DNA of 55,644 nucleotides from JBKPCD01 sp046727175. Its GTDB lineage: Bacteria; Acidobacteriota; Vicinamibacteria; Vicinamibacterales; 2-12-FULL-66-21. Made by a program: the position numbers and the translations under genes. Positions 1 to 8,700 of this stretch are shown here, in pieces. Position 1 is the stretch's first letter. Each line of letters starts with the position of its first letter. The DNA lies in NCBI GenBank assembly GCA_046727175.1, contig JBKPCD010000229.1, forward strand, positions 1-55,644, given 5' to 3'. Below the pieces are notes generated by a model. That model was given only the letters and a program-made list of their open reading frames with translations. It searched no databases and was not told the DNA's origin.

Positions 1-446
1 GCTATGGTCTCCCGCTCAATGGGGGTGACAACCGGATCACCGTGCTCGACTATGAAGGCTGGCGTGCGCCGACGCAGGGTGACCAGTTCGATCCGCTCGT
101 GGACCTGTGGTGGGATCCGTCACGCTTCCGTCGCGACCCCGTGGACTCGATCGATCAGCTGGCGGGTTACAAGGGAGGCGTGCTGCGTGCGGACTTCGGT
201 AACGCCACCGTCCGCAACCCCAAGGAACGCGGCCCATGGTTCGTCAACGAGAACATCTCAGTCGCCCGTACGTTCGGCCTCACCGGGACGCAGCGGCTCG
301 AGTTCAGGTTCGAGGTGTTCAACCTGCTGGACCGGAAGGTCTGGGGAGCGCCGGATTCCACGATCACCAGCGCCAACTTCGGCCGCGTCACGACGCTCGC
401 GAATTCGCCACGGCAGATGCAGCTCGGGTTGCGGTACGAATTTTAG
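1..446 (+). CDS. TonB-dependent receptor (Oar-like), C-terminal fragment cut by window edge
   Basis: The frame is open from the first bases and runs to TAG at 444-446, so only about the last 147 residues of a larger outer-membrane protein are present. The end carries hallmarks of Oar-like receptors: FRFEVFNLLDRKVWGAPD, then SANFGRVTT, then a terminal amphipathic strand ending QMQLGLRYEF with the C-terminal Phe typical of outer-membrane barrels. The same pattern ends the complete receptor at 52041-55553. Substrate unknown. A hairpin follows the stop immediately. A GTG at 42 is an internal codon, not the start. Confidence 0.85.
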   Translation, partial: YGLPLNGGDNRITVLDYEGWRAPTQGDQFDPLVDLWWDPSRFRRDPVDSIDQLAGYKGGVLRADFGNATVRNPKERGPWFVNENISVARTFGLTGTQRLEFRFEVFNLLDRKVWGAPDSTITSANFGRVTTLANSPRQMQLGLRYEF

Positions 447-447
447 G

Positions 448-469
448 AGGCCGCTGAAGACGGCGGCCT
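448..469 (+). terminator. hairpin just after receptor stop
   Basis: AGGCCGC and GCGGCCT form a 7-bp stem with an 8-nt loop two bases after the receptor stop codon. There is no T-run, so intrinsic termination is uncertain. Confidence 0.35.
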
Positions 470-572
470 GACGCCGCGTTCCTGGTTCACGGGTTCCCAG
501 TTCCAGGGCTGGTTCGCAGGTGCTCAGCGACTTGAACCTTCCTGGAACCTGGAACCTGAGAACCGTGGAACG

Positions 573-607
573 TCACACAGGATGCGTTTTTTCAGCATCC
601 TGTGTGA
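573..607. terminator. perfect 13-bp hairpin between convergent genes
   Basis: TCACACAGGATGC is followed by a 9-nt loop containing six T and then its exact complement GCATCCTGTGTGA. It sits between the ends of the receptor (446) and the minus-strand MR/MLE gene (621), so it could terminate both directions. The stretch before it (about 480-570) is rich in repeated GGTTC/GGAACC words. Confidence 0.5.
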
Positions 608-620
608 GCCGAAAGCCTCC

Positions 621-1874
621 CTAGCCCCACCACGTCTCGCCCGGGGCGAGGTGGGCCTTCGCGACATCAGGGTTGATCTCGATGCCATATCCCGGCTTGT
701 CCTGGATCGTGAAGTACCCGTCCCGGATCAGCGGCCCATCGTGAATGACCAGGTCTTGCCACCAGTCGATGTAGCGCGCCAGTTCGTGCACGCGGAAATC
801 ACGCATGGAGGCGGCGGCGTGGCACGAAGCGATGGTGCCAACCGGGCTCGCGGGATTGTGGGCCGCGGTCGCGATGTAGTAGTTATCCGCCAGATCGTGA
901 ATCCGCTTGGCCTCCATCAGCCCGCCCGATTTCGGAATGTCGATGTGGACGATGTCGCAGCCCTGTAGCTCGATCAATCGCCGGAACCCGTCACGGGTGT
1001 ACAGGTTTTCGCCCGTGCAGATAGGGACCTCGACCGCATGCGTGACCCGAGCCATGGCTTCGAAGTTACCCGGCGGGACCGGGTCCTCCAGCCACATCGG
1101 CTTGACCGGCTCGATCGCCCTCGCCATCTGAATCGCGTCACGCACGTCGTACTTCCAGTGCGCTTCGACCCCAAAATCGACGTCGGGGCCCAATTCGTCG
1201 CGCACAATTTCCATCGCCTTGCCGATGCGCCTCAAATCCTTCAGCGTGAGCCCTCGGGTATAGCGATCATGACCGGGCTCTTTGTAGTCGGGATCGGCCT
1301 TTGGCGGAATGCCGTCCCCTTGGAATTTGAACGCCGTCCAGCCAAATTTCTCCGCCTTCGCCGCTTGGACCTGTTCGCGCCACGCCTGGGGATCCTCTGG
1401 ATGCTCCACGGCAGGCATCGTGCGATAGAAACGGACGCGGTCACGAAATCGTCCGCCCAGCAGGTTGCATGCTGGCGTCTGGAGGATCCGCCCCGCCAGG
1501 TCCCACAACGCAATCTCGACGCCGCTGATAGCGGTAACGGTGACGCCGGCAATCGCGCCCGCGCCCGCGCTCTCCATCAGCATCTTTGTGTACAGTTTGT
1601 CGACGTTGAGGGGATTTTCACCCTGCACGATTGGCCGGAGCTTGTTGACGACCAGATCCTTGACTCCCCAGCCCCAGTAGGCTTCGCCGATCCCGTGCAG
1701 CCCGGAGTCCGTTTCGATCTTGATGAGATTCCAGTCCCACGTCCCCCGCACGATCATGCACTTGACGTCGACGATCTTGACCTTGGCCTTGTGCTGTTGC
1801 GCATAGCTGTGCAGCGGCAACAGACGCACCGCGGCCAGCCCCGCCGCGGATTTCAGGAAAGTTCGCCTGTCCAT
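621..1874 (-). CDS. mandelate racemase/muconate lactonizing family enzyme, Tat-exported
   Basis: About 417 residues. The start at 1874 follows a GGAGG; an ATG 15 nt upstream is possible. The N-terminus MDRRTFLKSAAG is a twin-arginine signal. The enolase-superfamily barrel shows its metal ligands in order: VEAHW, WLEDPVP (Glu), CTGENLY (Glu), then IDIPKSGG and the late catalytic His in AAHNPASPVG. It most resembles the galactonate dehydratase-like branch, so acid-sugar dehydration or epimerisation in the periplasm is likely, but the substrate cannot be read. It lies downstream of a CehA-like gene and a receptor relic on the same strand, suggesting a former uptake and degradation cluster. Confidence 0.88.
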   Translation of the reverse strand: MDRRTFLKSAAGLAAVRLLPLHSYAQQHKAKVKIVDVKCMIVRGTWDWNLIKIETDSGLHGIGEAYWGWGVKDLVVNKLRPIVQGENPLNVDKLYTKMLMESAGAGAIAGVTVTAISGVEIALWDLAGRILQTPACNLLGGRFRDRVRFYRTMPAVEHPEDPQAWREQVQAAKAEKFGWTAFKFQGDGIPPKADPDYKEPGHDRYTRGLTLKDLRRIGKAMEIVRDELGPDVDFGVEAHWKYDVRDAIQMARAIEPVKPMWLEDPVPPGNFEAMARVTHAVEVPICTGENLYTRDGFRRLIELQGCDIVHIDIPKSGGLMEAKRIHDLADNYYIATAAHNPASPVGTIASCHAAASMRDFRVHELARYIDWWQDLVIHDGPLIRDGYFTIQDKPGYGIEINPDVAKAHLAPGETWWG

Positions 1875-2148
1875 GGCGCCTCCGCTCATGCGTTTTCCGC
1901 CCTCTGTCGCTTACCCTCTCTTTCTTTCAAACCCGCGCTCACCCGGAGTGTGGAATAGCTGATACGTGGCCGGCGCACGAAAAGCGATGAAGAAGGCGCT
2001 ACACGAATCCCGTCCACGGCTATGTGCTGAACGGCCGGCACTATCTGGAGCGTGACTGGGTAGCGAAAGAGGGAGGCTATGTGTATGAGAACCTCAGACA
2101 GTGCGCGACGGTATCACGAGCTCAGTGGCATGTGGTGCGGCACTCGCG

Positions 2149-4551
2149 CTAATCGATCTCGGACTCGCTCAACAGCCTCTGGTACGTCTGTCGCGCGTGT
2201 TCGTAATCCGCCCTGGCCTGCTCCAGCTCGTCACGCCCGATGAGCCGCTCCTTCTGCGACCAGCACTGGTCCACCCCCTTGAGACACCAGTCGGCGCTTC
2301 GTCGCGACGCGCGCACGGGTTTCCCTGCGACCAGCACCCAAATGGGGTTCGTGTGCGACGACGGCAGGATGCGCACCGCGAGCCAGCTGCTGCGATCGAT
2401 CATCGCGTCGAATGTCAAATCGCGCAGCACACCATCGGCCACGAGATTCTGCTTCGCGACGGGATATCCGTTCACAACGAGCTCCACGGGCACTTCGCGG
2501 GTGTCGCCGATCCGGGCGCGCTCGATATCCCAGTAGGGTTGTTCCTGATAGCGACGATTCCTGCGTTCCGGATTGGACTTCTCGTTGAGAAAGGCCGCCG
2601 CCCGGACATGCACCTTCACCCGACCGGCACCGGGCAACCGAAGCTCGCTTCCGTTTTCGCCCATTCGTATGTCGTTGACCGTGAAGTCGAGCAGATGGCT
2701 TCGCCCGTCGCCGACGTAGTTTCGACCGCGGCGGATTCCCTCACACCAGTCGGTGTAATCGAGCTTCCCGTCGAGCTTGACGTACGAGCGGCCCATCCCC
2801 ACCCTCTCCCCGTAGACGCACGGGAAATCGGTTTCTCCGCTGATGCGCGTACGGAAGCCCACGTTGAGTGTGTGATACCAGATGTTCAGCTCCCACACAT
2901 GGGGCGTGTCGACCGTTGAGATGAAATCCACGGCTGACACTGGCTTCCCGTCCGGCCCGGGTACCTCGTGCGTGACGTCGACGATGTACTCGTTCGCGCC
3001 GATGCCGTTGAACGCGGGCACGATGTAGTTGGGCAGTTCCGAGGAGTTCACCTCCAGGCCGAATCCCGAGTGGGCAGGCCCGCAGACCGCGCCCTGCCGC
3101 TTCGCCCAGCGCAGCGTGTTGAGACAGAGAGTGGGCCAGTGCTCGTACGAACTGCCGCCCGGGTAGATCTGCTCTTTGAGCCGCAGGAGCACGAGATGGC
3201 CGGATCGATGCGAGCCGAACCCGGAGACTTCGATGTCGTAGTGCAGGAGGTAGGGCGGGCGGGAGACGAGGTCGTCCTTACCCGTGAAGAATTGTTTCTG
3301 GTAATCGAAAGACGGGCCCCAGGTGAGCGTCGCGCCGACCTTCAGATCCTCACCCAGGGTGTGGCGCACCATGTCGGCCGGGAGCACGCCTTCGGTCGGG
3401 TTCACGTAGTGTGCGCACCCGGCGGCGTGGATGTGATGATCGCCCGACCACCAGCCGAACTTCGACGGATCGATCCAGCGTTTGATCTGGAAACTCGCGT
3501 TCTGACTCTGAGAGCCACCATTCTGTCCGGAGGCGCTGGTCGATGATTCGACTACCGTGAGCGGCTGCGTTTCGATAATCGATTCCGGACCGCGCCAGAA
3601 CTCCACAGTGTACTGTCCGGGCGGAAGCTTTACCGTCTCACCATCGGCGCGGTACACCTGCGGGTGAAAGGCGAAATCGGGCGCGAGCCGCTTGGCCCGC
3701 GATGGATACACGCGGCTCTGCGTGTCGCGAATCACGAACGCCGCAACGGTCGGTGCGCCCGTTTCGTCACGCACTCGCCACTGCACGGATTCCGCGGGCC
3801 GAATCGTGAAAAGGATCGGGATCTCGTTGCGGTAGCCGAGGTCCTGGGTCCCCTGCCCGACATCGAACGTCAGAGTGGCCTCACGTTGGCCTGAATCCCG
3901 GCTGTAGAGCTGTACGATGCGGTACTCGAGAACGAGGCCGCTTAACGTCCTCGTAAGCGGCTGGCTGTCGAACATCTGCAGATCGAGCCATAGATTCCGG
4001 AGCTCGTCCGGCAGTGCCCCGGCGAGCCGTCGCGCCTGAGCGCTGTTTCCACGCAGGACGGCAGTCGTACCGGCCTGATTGTGCACTTTCACGAGGAAAT
4101 GACGCCAGCCGTTTTCGACGAGCTCGGGCGTTGCAGATCCTCGTGCGACCTTCACGCGCATTTCCGGGTTGACGTCGACGCCGATGAGGCAATGACAATC
4201 GAGCAGCCGCTGGATCGAGGCGGCAGCCGAGTCCTCGTCGGCCATCTTGAACGCCGTCTCGAGCGCGCGCATGTGGTCGGGCGCAAGCGGGGTGCCGAGA
4301 TACTCTGTCGCGGTGATGAGACGCGTGACCTGCGCGACCAGCGGTTGCAGCGGCACGTGTTCAACCAGCGGCAGAGGCGAATCGCACGGTTCGGCCGCCG
4401 CCAGGTTTGGCAAGATTCCCGGCGTGCTACTGGCAGCCGACGCCCCCAGCAGCTCGGAGGACGCGAGCGCCGCGGGAATGACGGTGGTCGCATGAAGGAA
4501 CACGCGGCGGGACACGGGTCCGCTCGGAGGAGAGGCCTTCGCATTGATCAT
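2149..4551 (-). CDS. CehA/McbA-like metallohydrolase, exported
   Basis: 800 residues. The ATG is preceded by AGGAG at good spacing. SRRVFLHATTVIPAA near residue 15 is a Tat-type signal. A carbohydrate-binding-like beta region (about 280-370) precedes the PHP-like metal motif WWSGDHHIHAAG (about 380), which is diagnostic of CehA/McbA family proteins, where the His/Asp residues bind metals. GPAHSGFG and SGETDFPC further on fit the same family. Members studied elsewhere hydrolyse esters or carbamates, but many are uncharacterised, so the substrate is unknown. The C-terminus (about 760-800) is a predicted helical tail. It is encoded between an MR/MLE gene and a TonB-receptor relic on the same strand. 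Confidence 0.82.
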   Translation of the reverse strand: MINAKASPPSGPVSRRVFLHATTVIPAALASSELLGASAASSTPGILPNLAAAEPCDSPLPLVEHVPLQPLVAQVTRLITATEYLGTPLAPDHMRALETAFKMADEDSAAASIQRLLDCHCLIGVDVNPEMRVKVARGSATPELVENGWRHFLVKVHNQAGTTAVLRGNSAQARRLAGALPDELRNLWLDLQMFDSQPLTRTLSGLVLEYRIVQLYSRDSGQREATLTFDVGQGTQDLGYRNEIPILFTIRPAESVQWRVRDETGAPTVAAFVIRDTQSRVYPSRAKRLAPDFAFHPQVYRADGETVKLPPGQYTVEFWRGPESIIETQPLTVVESSTSASGQNGGSQSQNASFQIKRWIDPSKFGWWSGDHHIHAAGCAHYVNPTEGVLPADMVRHTLGEDLKVGATLTWGPSFDYQKQFFTGKDDLVSRPPYLLHYDIEVSGFGSHRSGHLVLLRLKEQIYPGGSSYEHWPTLCLNTLRWAKRQGAVCGPAHSGFGLEVNSSELPNYIVPAFNGIGANEYIVDVTHEVPGPDGKPVSAVDFISTVDTPHVWELNIWYHTLNVGFRTRISGETDFPCVYGERVGMGRSYVKLDGKLDYTDWCEGIRRGRNYVGDGRSHLLDFTVNDIRMGENGSELRLPGAGRVKVHVRAAAFLNEKSNPERRNRRYQEQPYWDIERARIGDTREVPVELVVNGYPVAKQNLVADGVLRDLTFDAMIDRSSWLAVRILPSSHTNPIWVLVAGKPVRASRRSADWCLKGVDQCWSQKERLIGRDELEQARADYEHARQTYQRLLSESEID

Positions 4552-4853
4552 CTTTGGTCTCCTGCTTGTTACCTGCGAACGCGCGTCTGGATTTCGTCAC
4601 GCCCTTAGACGATCACACGGAGCTCCGCGATGCACGGTTCCGTGACGAGATCCGTGATCGGTCCATATTGGAAGGGCGGATTATACCTTCAGTAGACGGT
4701 TCTCTTCCGCAGGAATTCGATGACGTCCGCGCTGCTCTCGTTCGAGCCAGCCCAACAACGCCGCCACGATCAAGTGCAGCGGAAGCACACACGCAGTCTG
4801 GGACACAGGGCACTACGGGTGCCCGTAGCGGTGTCTTCTCGAAGTCCTCAAGA
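4552..4853. other. intergenic leader of the CehA-like gene
   Basis: No gene seen. It contains a short GC hairpin (CTACGG-GTGC-CCGTAG, about 4814-4829) lying just beyond the stop of the receptor relic on the minus strand, which may be that gene's old terminator, and the leader of the CehA-like gene. Confidence 0.45.
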
Positions 4854-5080
4854 CTAGAAGACGATGCGGAGACCCAGTCGGAACTGCCTCTCATCGATCC
4901 CTTCGCGGCCGAGATCCTGAACGCTGGTAATCGTCATGAAATCAGCCCATCTCCGACGTTACCCACGATGGATCCGTAGAGAACCTGCGCCGCGCTCCGT
5001 TTGGGAACGGCAAACACCAGAGCCGAGGCAGCCAACAACAGACACGGCAGCGAGATGGATCTGCGTGCTCTTGCGGACAT
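4854..5080 (-). pseudogene. TonB-dependent receptor reduced to its two ends
   Basis: ATG at 5080 follows a strong GGAGG and opens a 48-codon frame: a signal peptide (CLLLAASALVFAVP), AAQVLYGSIVGNVGDG, then a stop at 4934. The start matches the mature N-terminus of Oar-like receptors (compare GQVLYGSVVGTLTDETG at 55.4 kb). One frame over, the sequence immediately continues as FMTITSVQDLGREG and ends DERQFRLGLRIVF at 4854, which is the last barrel strand of the same family. The roughly 1000 residues between are absent. This is an internal deletion with a frameshift at the junction. Confidence 0.82.
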
Positions 5081-5579
5081 TGAAACCTCCAGTCATCGCG
5101 TTGAACCGGGAACGGAGGATTCTTTATGTGACGGCGACGAAACCGAACCTCTGGGGCGAGGGACATCGGAGGTACTTTCGCTGAATGCCGACAGGCTGAG
5201 GAACGGAAACCGGTAGCGAGCGGGATGGTAAGCCCAGCGGCCAGATGGAGTCAAACCGAATTGGGGCGGCTACGTGCGGCAGGACACCATCGAAGCTTCG
5301 CCCGTTTCAAAAGCCGATAAGTCGGGGCGAACTGGCATCGGCATCGGTTCTACCGACTCCGGGCGTCGCCAGGACATCGTGGCATCAGAGACGAGTACGG
5401 TTACCGCTGATATCGCAATGCCGTTGCCGCTCTCCGCCGAGACTGATCGACAAAATCGTGGAAGCTACCGCGGACAGCTGTCATATTGCCTTGATCCAGC
5501 GCGGTTTCGGCGTCGTACACCTCTGCCAGATGTTCTCCTTTGCGGGAGCGCCCCAATCGTTCAGAGCGGAATAACGAAT
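5081..5579. other. 499-bp gap without a convincing gene
   Basis: No recognisable gene. On the minus strand an open stretch at about 5410-5545 reads like coding sequence (GEHLAEVYDAETALDQGN) but has no start codon and no family I recognise. It may be another relic. Confidence 0.4.
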
Positions 5580-5921
5580 CTACCTCTTCTTGCGAGCACG
5601 AGTGCCGCTCTTTGGTTTAGCGAGCGCAGGTTCGTTCTGAGTCTCCGCAGTGGCTTTCGCTTGCTTCGCCTTCAATTCTGCCCAGCGTTTCCGTTGCGCT
5701 TCCGCAATGCGTTTTCGCGCCTGGAGTGACAGCCGGGGACGACGTCGCGTTACGGCACCTTGCAGCGCCTGACGGACACCCTCGGAAAATGGATTTGGTG
5801 TCGAGCCTCCCGACCGCAACTCGGGAAACACGGCGTAGATAGTTGAAATCTCGCGCTGAAGCGCCTCAAGGCGTGCCTCCGCTCCAATTCGGGCGAGGCG
5901 GCGAAGTTCTTCTCTTGTCAT
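5580..5921 (-). CDS. small basic hypothetical protein
   Basis: 113 residues. The N-terminal helix MTREELRRLARIGAEARLEA is followed by a Gly/Pro-rich hinge, a central LSLQARKRIAEAQRKRWAEL motif and a Lys/Ala-rich basic tail ending RARKKR. The helix ending in QRKRWA recurs in small basic bacterial proteins of unknown role, and the charge pattern suggests nucleic-acid binding, which is inference. ATG start with a weak ribosome-binding site. No partner gene is obvious. Confidence 0.6.
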   Translation of the reverse strand: MTREELRRLARIGAEARLEALQREISTIYAVFPELRSGGSTPNPFSEGVRQALQGAVTRRRPRLSLQARKRIAEAQRKRWAELKAKQAKATAETQNEPALAKPKSGTRARKKR

Positions 5922-6331
5922 CTCGCAGAGCGTAGCGCAGTTCCGGGCGGGTGGAAAGCCAAGACGTGTTCAGTCACCGCCCCGCCGACCTTATTCTTCT
6001 GACACTCGAGAACCCAGAGGAAGCGCCTTATGGCCGCGAGCATGAGGGCGAGGAAGCGGTGCTGATGCTCGTTACGCTGGCCTCTCGAAGTATCTGTGCG
6101 CCAGAAACTCATGATCCGTGATCGTGGCCGGGACCGCCTGCAACGTGTGCGCTCCGCCATGGCGGTCGTGGAGCAGGCGATGTGAGCCGCCTGTCGTCCT
6201 GGTGCGTCGAGAAAGAGTCGGACCTCACGCCCATTACGTGGAGTCGCAGTGAGCCCAGGTGATGGCTCCAGAGCGTGCAACGCGCCCGCGACCCGTTCGC
6301 CTTCGTGTGCGTGAATAGCTAGAATCGATTC
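5922..6331. other. 410-bp gap before the GH99-like gene
   Basis: I see no supported gene or strong secondary structure here. It holds the divergent promoters for the small basic protein and the GH99-like gene. Confidence 0.4.
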
Positions 6332-7609
6332 ATGCGGGGGGCTCATCTGTCCCGGCGCGCGTTTCTCGCCGGCTGCGCCCTGTCGCTGAGCGGGGCGAGT
6401 GCCGCGCAGCGGTCGCCGCAGCGCGGCGGCGACCTCCAAGAGCACGATCGCACGATCCAGGGACGCTTGACGCGGCTCGGTAATCGTCTTCGCGGCAGAT
6501 TCCGCGACCTCCCCCGTCATTTCATCTTCGAGTACTACCCCTGGTACGGCGCTACGGGGCATTGGGATGCAGCCGGGCGCACGCCGCCTGCGGAGCTTGC
6601 CGCGTCGGATCTCCCGCTGCTCGGCGCTTACGACTCGCGCTCGCCGCGGGTGATCGAGCAGCACGCCCGGTGGATGGTCGAGGCTGGCATCGGCGCGATC
6701 AATCTGAGCTGGTGGGGGCGGGGCAGCTACGAGGACAACTCGGTGCACGTGGTGATGGACGTCATGCGTGCATTCGAGATCAAAGTCATGTTCCACCTGG
6801 AGCCCTACTCACCCAATCGCGGCATCCAGTTCGCCGACGACGTTATGTATCTGCTTCGCGAGTACGGCGAGCGGCGGCGGTGGGATACGCTGCTGCTTCT
6901 CGAGGACGCCGACGGCCGTGCGGGCCCAGTATTCAAATCGTTCGTCACGCTGTTGTCGCCGACCACGACGGATTGCAAGGGGGTTACCCACCCGGTCGAC
7001 GTCTACGTGCCCGATGACGCCTGGCGCCAGGGGCTCGCTCGCGTGCGCCGCAACTTCGCGACCGATTTCGATCGCATCACGTTCGTCGCCGATTCCCTCG
7101 AAGCGGACCGCATGCTGTCGGTCGGCTTCGACGCGGGTGCGGTGGGCAATCCCTACATCCGTCCCGACGACTGGCCTGGATTCACCGATCCGTTCGATCG
7201 CGTCGGGATCCCGTTCTCGTTCGCGGTCAACGCCGGCTTCGATGCCGTCGAGCCGAAGACGCCGCCGGACGATCCGTGCTGTCGGCCGGCTGCGTTCGAA
7301 CCTGACGTGGAGGTGCGCTGGGACGTGGAGAGCTCACGCGAGCACGCGCATGCGGCGTGCGCGACGCGCATCGCGGCCTCCCTGGAGCGCACGCTCGCGC
7401 ATCAAATCGACCCGAGGTCGGCCAACTGGCGGCGCGGCTTCCTGCTCGTCCCCATCAACTCCTTCAACGAATGGCACGAAGGCACCGCGTTCGAGCCGAT
7501 GAAATCGTACGATGATCTGACGCCGGCAGAGCGCCGCCTCTATCACAATCCGGTCAAGGGATCGTATCGGCTCGACACGCTCAAGACGCTGCTGCAGATG
7601 GTGTTCTGA
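6332..7609 (+). CDS. GH99-like (endo-mannosidase-type) protein, exported
   Basis: 425 residues. LSRRAFLAGCALSLSG is a Tat-type signal. The body matches the glycoside hydrolase 99-like fold: FEYYPWYG with nearby GHWD at about residues 65-78, NLSWWG at about 125, the HLEPYSP motif (about 152) expected in the active site, and SFNEWHEGTAFEP near residue 378, the family's C-terminal acidic motif. Classical members act on alpha-mannosides. In this bacterial branch the substrate is unknown. It is convergent with the methyltransferase at 7664. Confidence 0.78.
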   Translation: MRGAHLSRRAFLAGCALSLSGASAAQRSPQRGGDLQEHDRTIQGRLTRLGNRLRGRFRDLPRHFIFEYYPWYGATGHWDAAGRTPPAELAASDLPLLGAYDSRSPRVIEQHARWMVEAGIGAINLSWWGRGSYEDNSVHVVMDVMRAFEIKVMFHLEPYSPNRGIQFADDVMYLLREYGERRRWDTLLLLEDADGRAGPVFKSFVTLLSPTTTDCKGVTHPVDVYVPDDAWRQGLARVRRNFATDFDRITFVADSLEADRMLSVGFDAGAVGNPYIRPDDWPGFTDPFDRVGIPFSFAVNAGFDAVEPKTPPDDPCCRPAAFEPDVEVRWDVESSREHAHAACATRIAASLERTLAHQIDPRSANWRRGFLLVPINSFNEWHEGTAFEPMKSYDDLTPAERRLYHNPVKGSYRLDTLKTLLQMVF

Positions 7610-7663
7610 GGCCGCGAGCTTGAACGCAAGAGAGGGTAGTGGCAATAGAAGACAAGCAGGGCG

Positions 7664-8575
7664 TCAGCAGAGGGAACCCGTGATCGCTCGTGTCGACAGG
7701 CAGAAATCGTCGGCATGAAACCAGCAATCGGTGCTCGGTTCGTGCGAGTCTCGACGGAGAGATTGTACAGACGCCCAGCCGCCTCGCGCAAAAAGGGCTC
7801 GCAGCCGCCGGCTCAACTCCGGGTCCCGGCCGCCGAGACAATGGAAGATCGTGGCTGTCGCTACGAATTGAGCGGCATACCCCGCCTCTTCACGCCTCAC
7901 TTTCAGCACGATGCCTGTTCCATTGTCGTCGGTCAGCGGAAGAAGCATCCGGCCTCCGCGCTGCAGCCTCTCGAGCCACAGAGATCGTGGCTGCGTCACG
8001 CCAGCGTTGAGGAGGATGGCGTCTACCCGCCCTGGATCGAATTCGCAGCCGTCGGCAGCGACTACACGGACGCGTTTGACCGACCTGAGATTCACACTGG
8101 CACGTGAGGCAAGGGCGGCGTCCACTTCAACCCCAATGACCTCCCCGTGCGGCGCTACGACGGTCGCGATAATCGCCGTGTAGTACCCAAGGCCGCAACC
8201 AATGTGAAGCACTCGGTCCCCTCGTCGCAGGTCGAGCACGTGAAGCCAGGCGGCCAGCCCGCTCGGCTGCCCATTGTTCAAACCACGTCCTGCATCAATC
8301 GCCACCACGATGTCCGGATGGTACAGCCGTTTCGCATCGTGCGTGGTGTAATCGTACCGCCGCGGATGACGCGAGAAACGACTCGCGACCTGTTGCCATA
8401 CGCTCTGCGGCGCCGTGCCCCGGATTAGCCAAGGCGCGGCGCCGAGGAAATCCTCCCGCCGAACTCGTGCGAACGCAGAACACAGCTCGTCCGACACGCG
8501 AAGGCGGTACCTCCGCCAGACCACGTCACGGATCTGCCTGGCGTAGTGGCGACGGATCGAATCGAGGTCTCGCAT
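7664..8575 (-). CDS. protein-L-isoaspartate O-methyltransferase-like protein
   Basis: 303 residues. A Rossmann-type SAM-binding motif, RVLHIGCGLGYYTAI (about residues 120-135), is followed by EVIGVEVDAAL and VVAADGCEFDPG, the post-I and post-II motifs of PCMT-type methyltransferases. The N-terminal RREDFLGAAPW also matches this family. The C-terminal 70 residues are less typical and include a Cys/His-containing tail. PCMT enzymes methylate damaged aspartyl residues, but PCMT-like proteins often have other substrates, so the precise role is open. The ribosome-binding site is weak. Confidence 0.78.
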   Translation of the reverse strand: MRDLDSIRRHYARQIRDVVWRRYRLRVSDELCSAFARVRREDFLGAAPWLIRGTAPQSVWQQVASRFSRHPRRYDYTTHDAKRLYHPDIVVAIDAGRGLNNGQPSGLAAWLHVLDLRRGDRVLHIGCGLGYYTAIIATVVAPHGEVIGVEVDAALASRASVNLRSVKRVRVVAADGCEFDPGRVDAILLNAGVTQPRSLWLERLQRGGRMLLPLTDDNGTGIVLKVRREEAGYAAQFVATATIFHCLGGRDPELSRRLRALFARGGWASVQSLRRDSHEPSTDCWFHADDFCLSTRAITGSLC

Positions 8576-8700
8576 CTACCGACGAACCGACCTGACGATT
8601 GCCCGCGTGCTTCGCATCGGGCTCGGCTGCTCCGAGGTGAAGGCTGAAGGTGAAAGAGCCTTTCGTACTTTCTGTAGATTATTAGTCAATTGACAATGCC

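Noticed and set aside
1890..2148. Coding-like fragment at about 1991-2152 (NPVHGYVLNGRHYLERDW)
   Set aside because: No start codon and no family recognised. Too short to call a gene.
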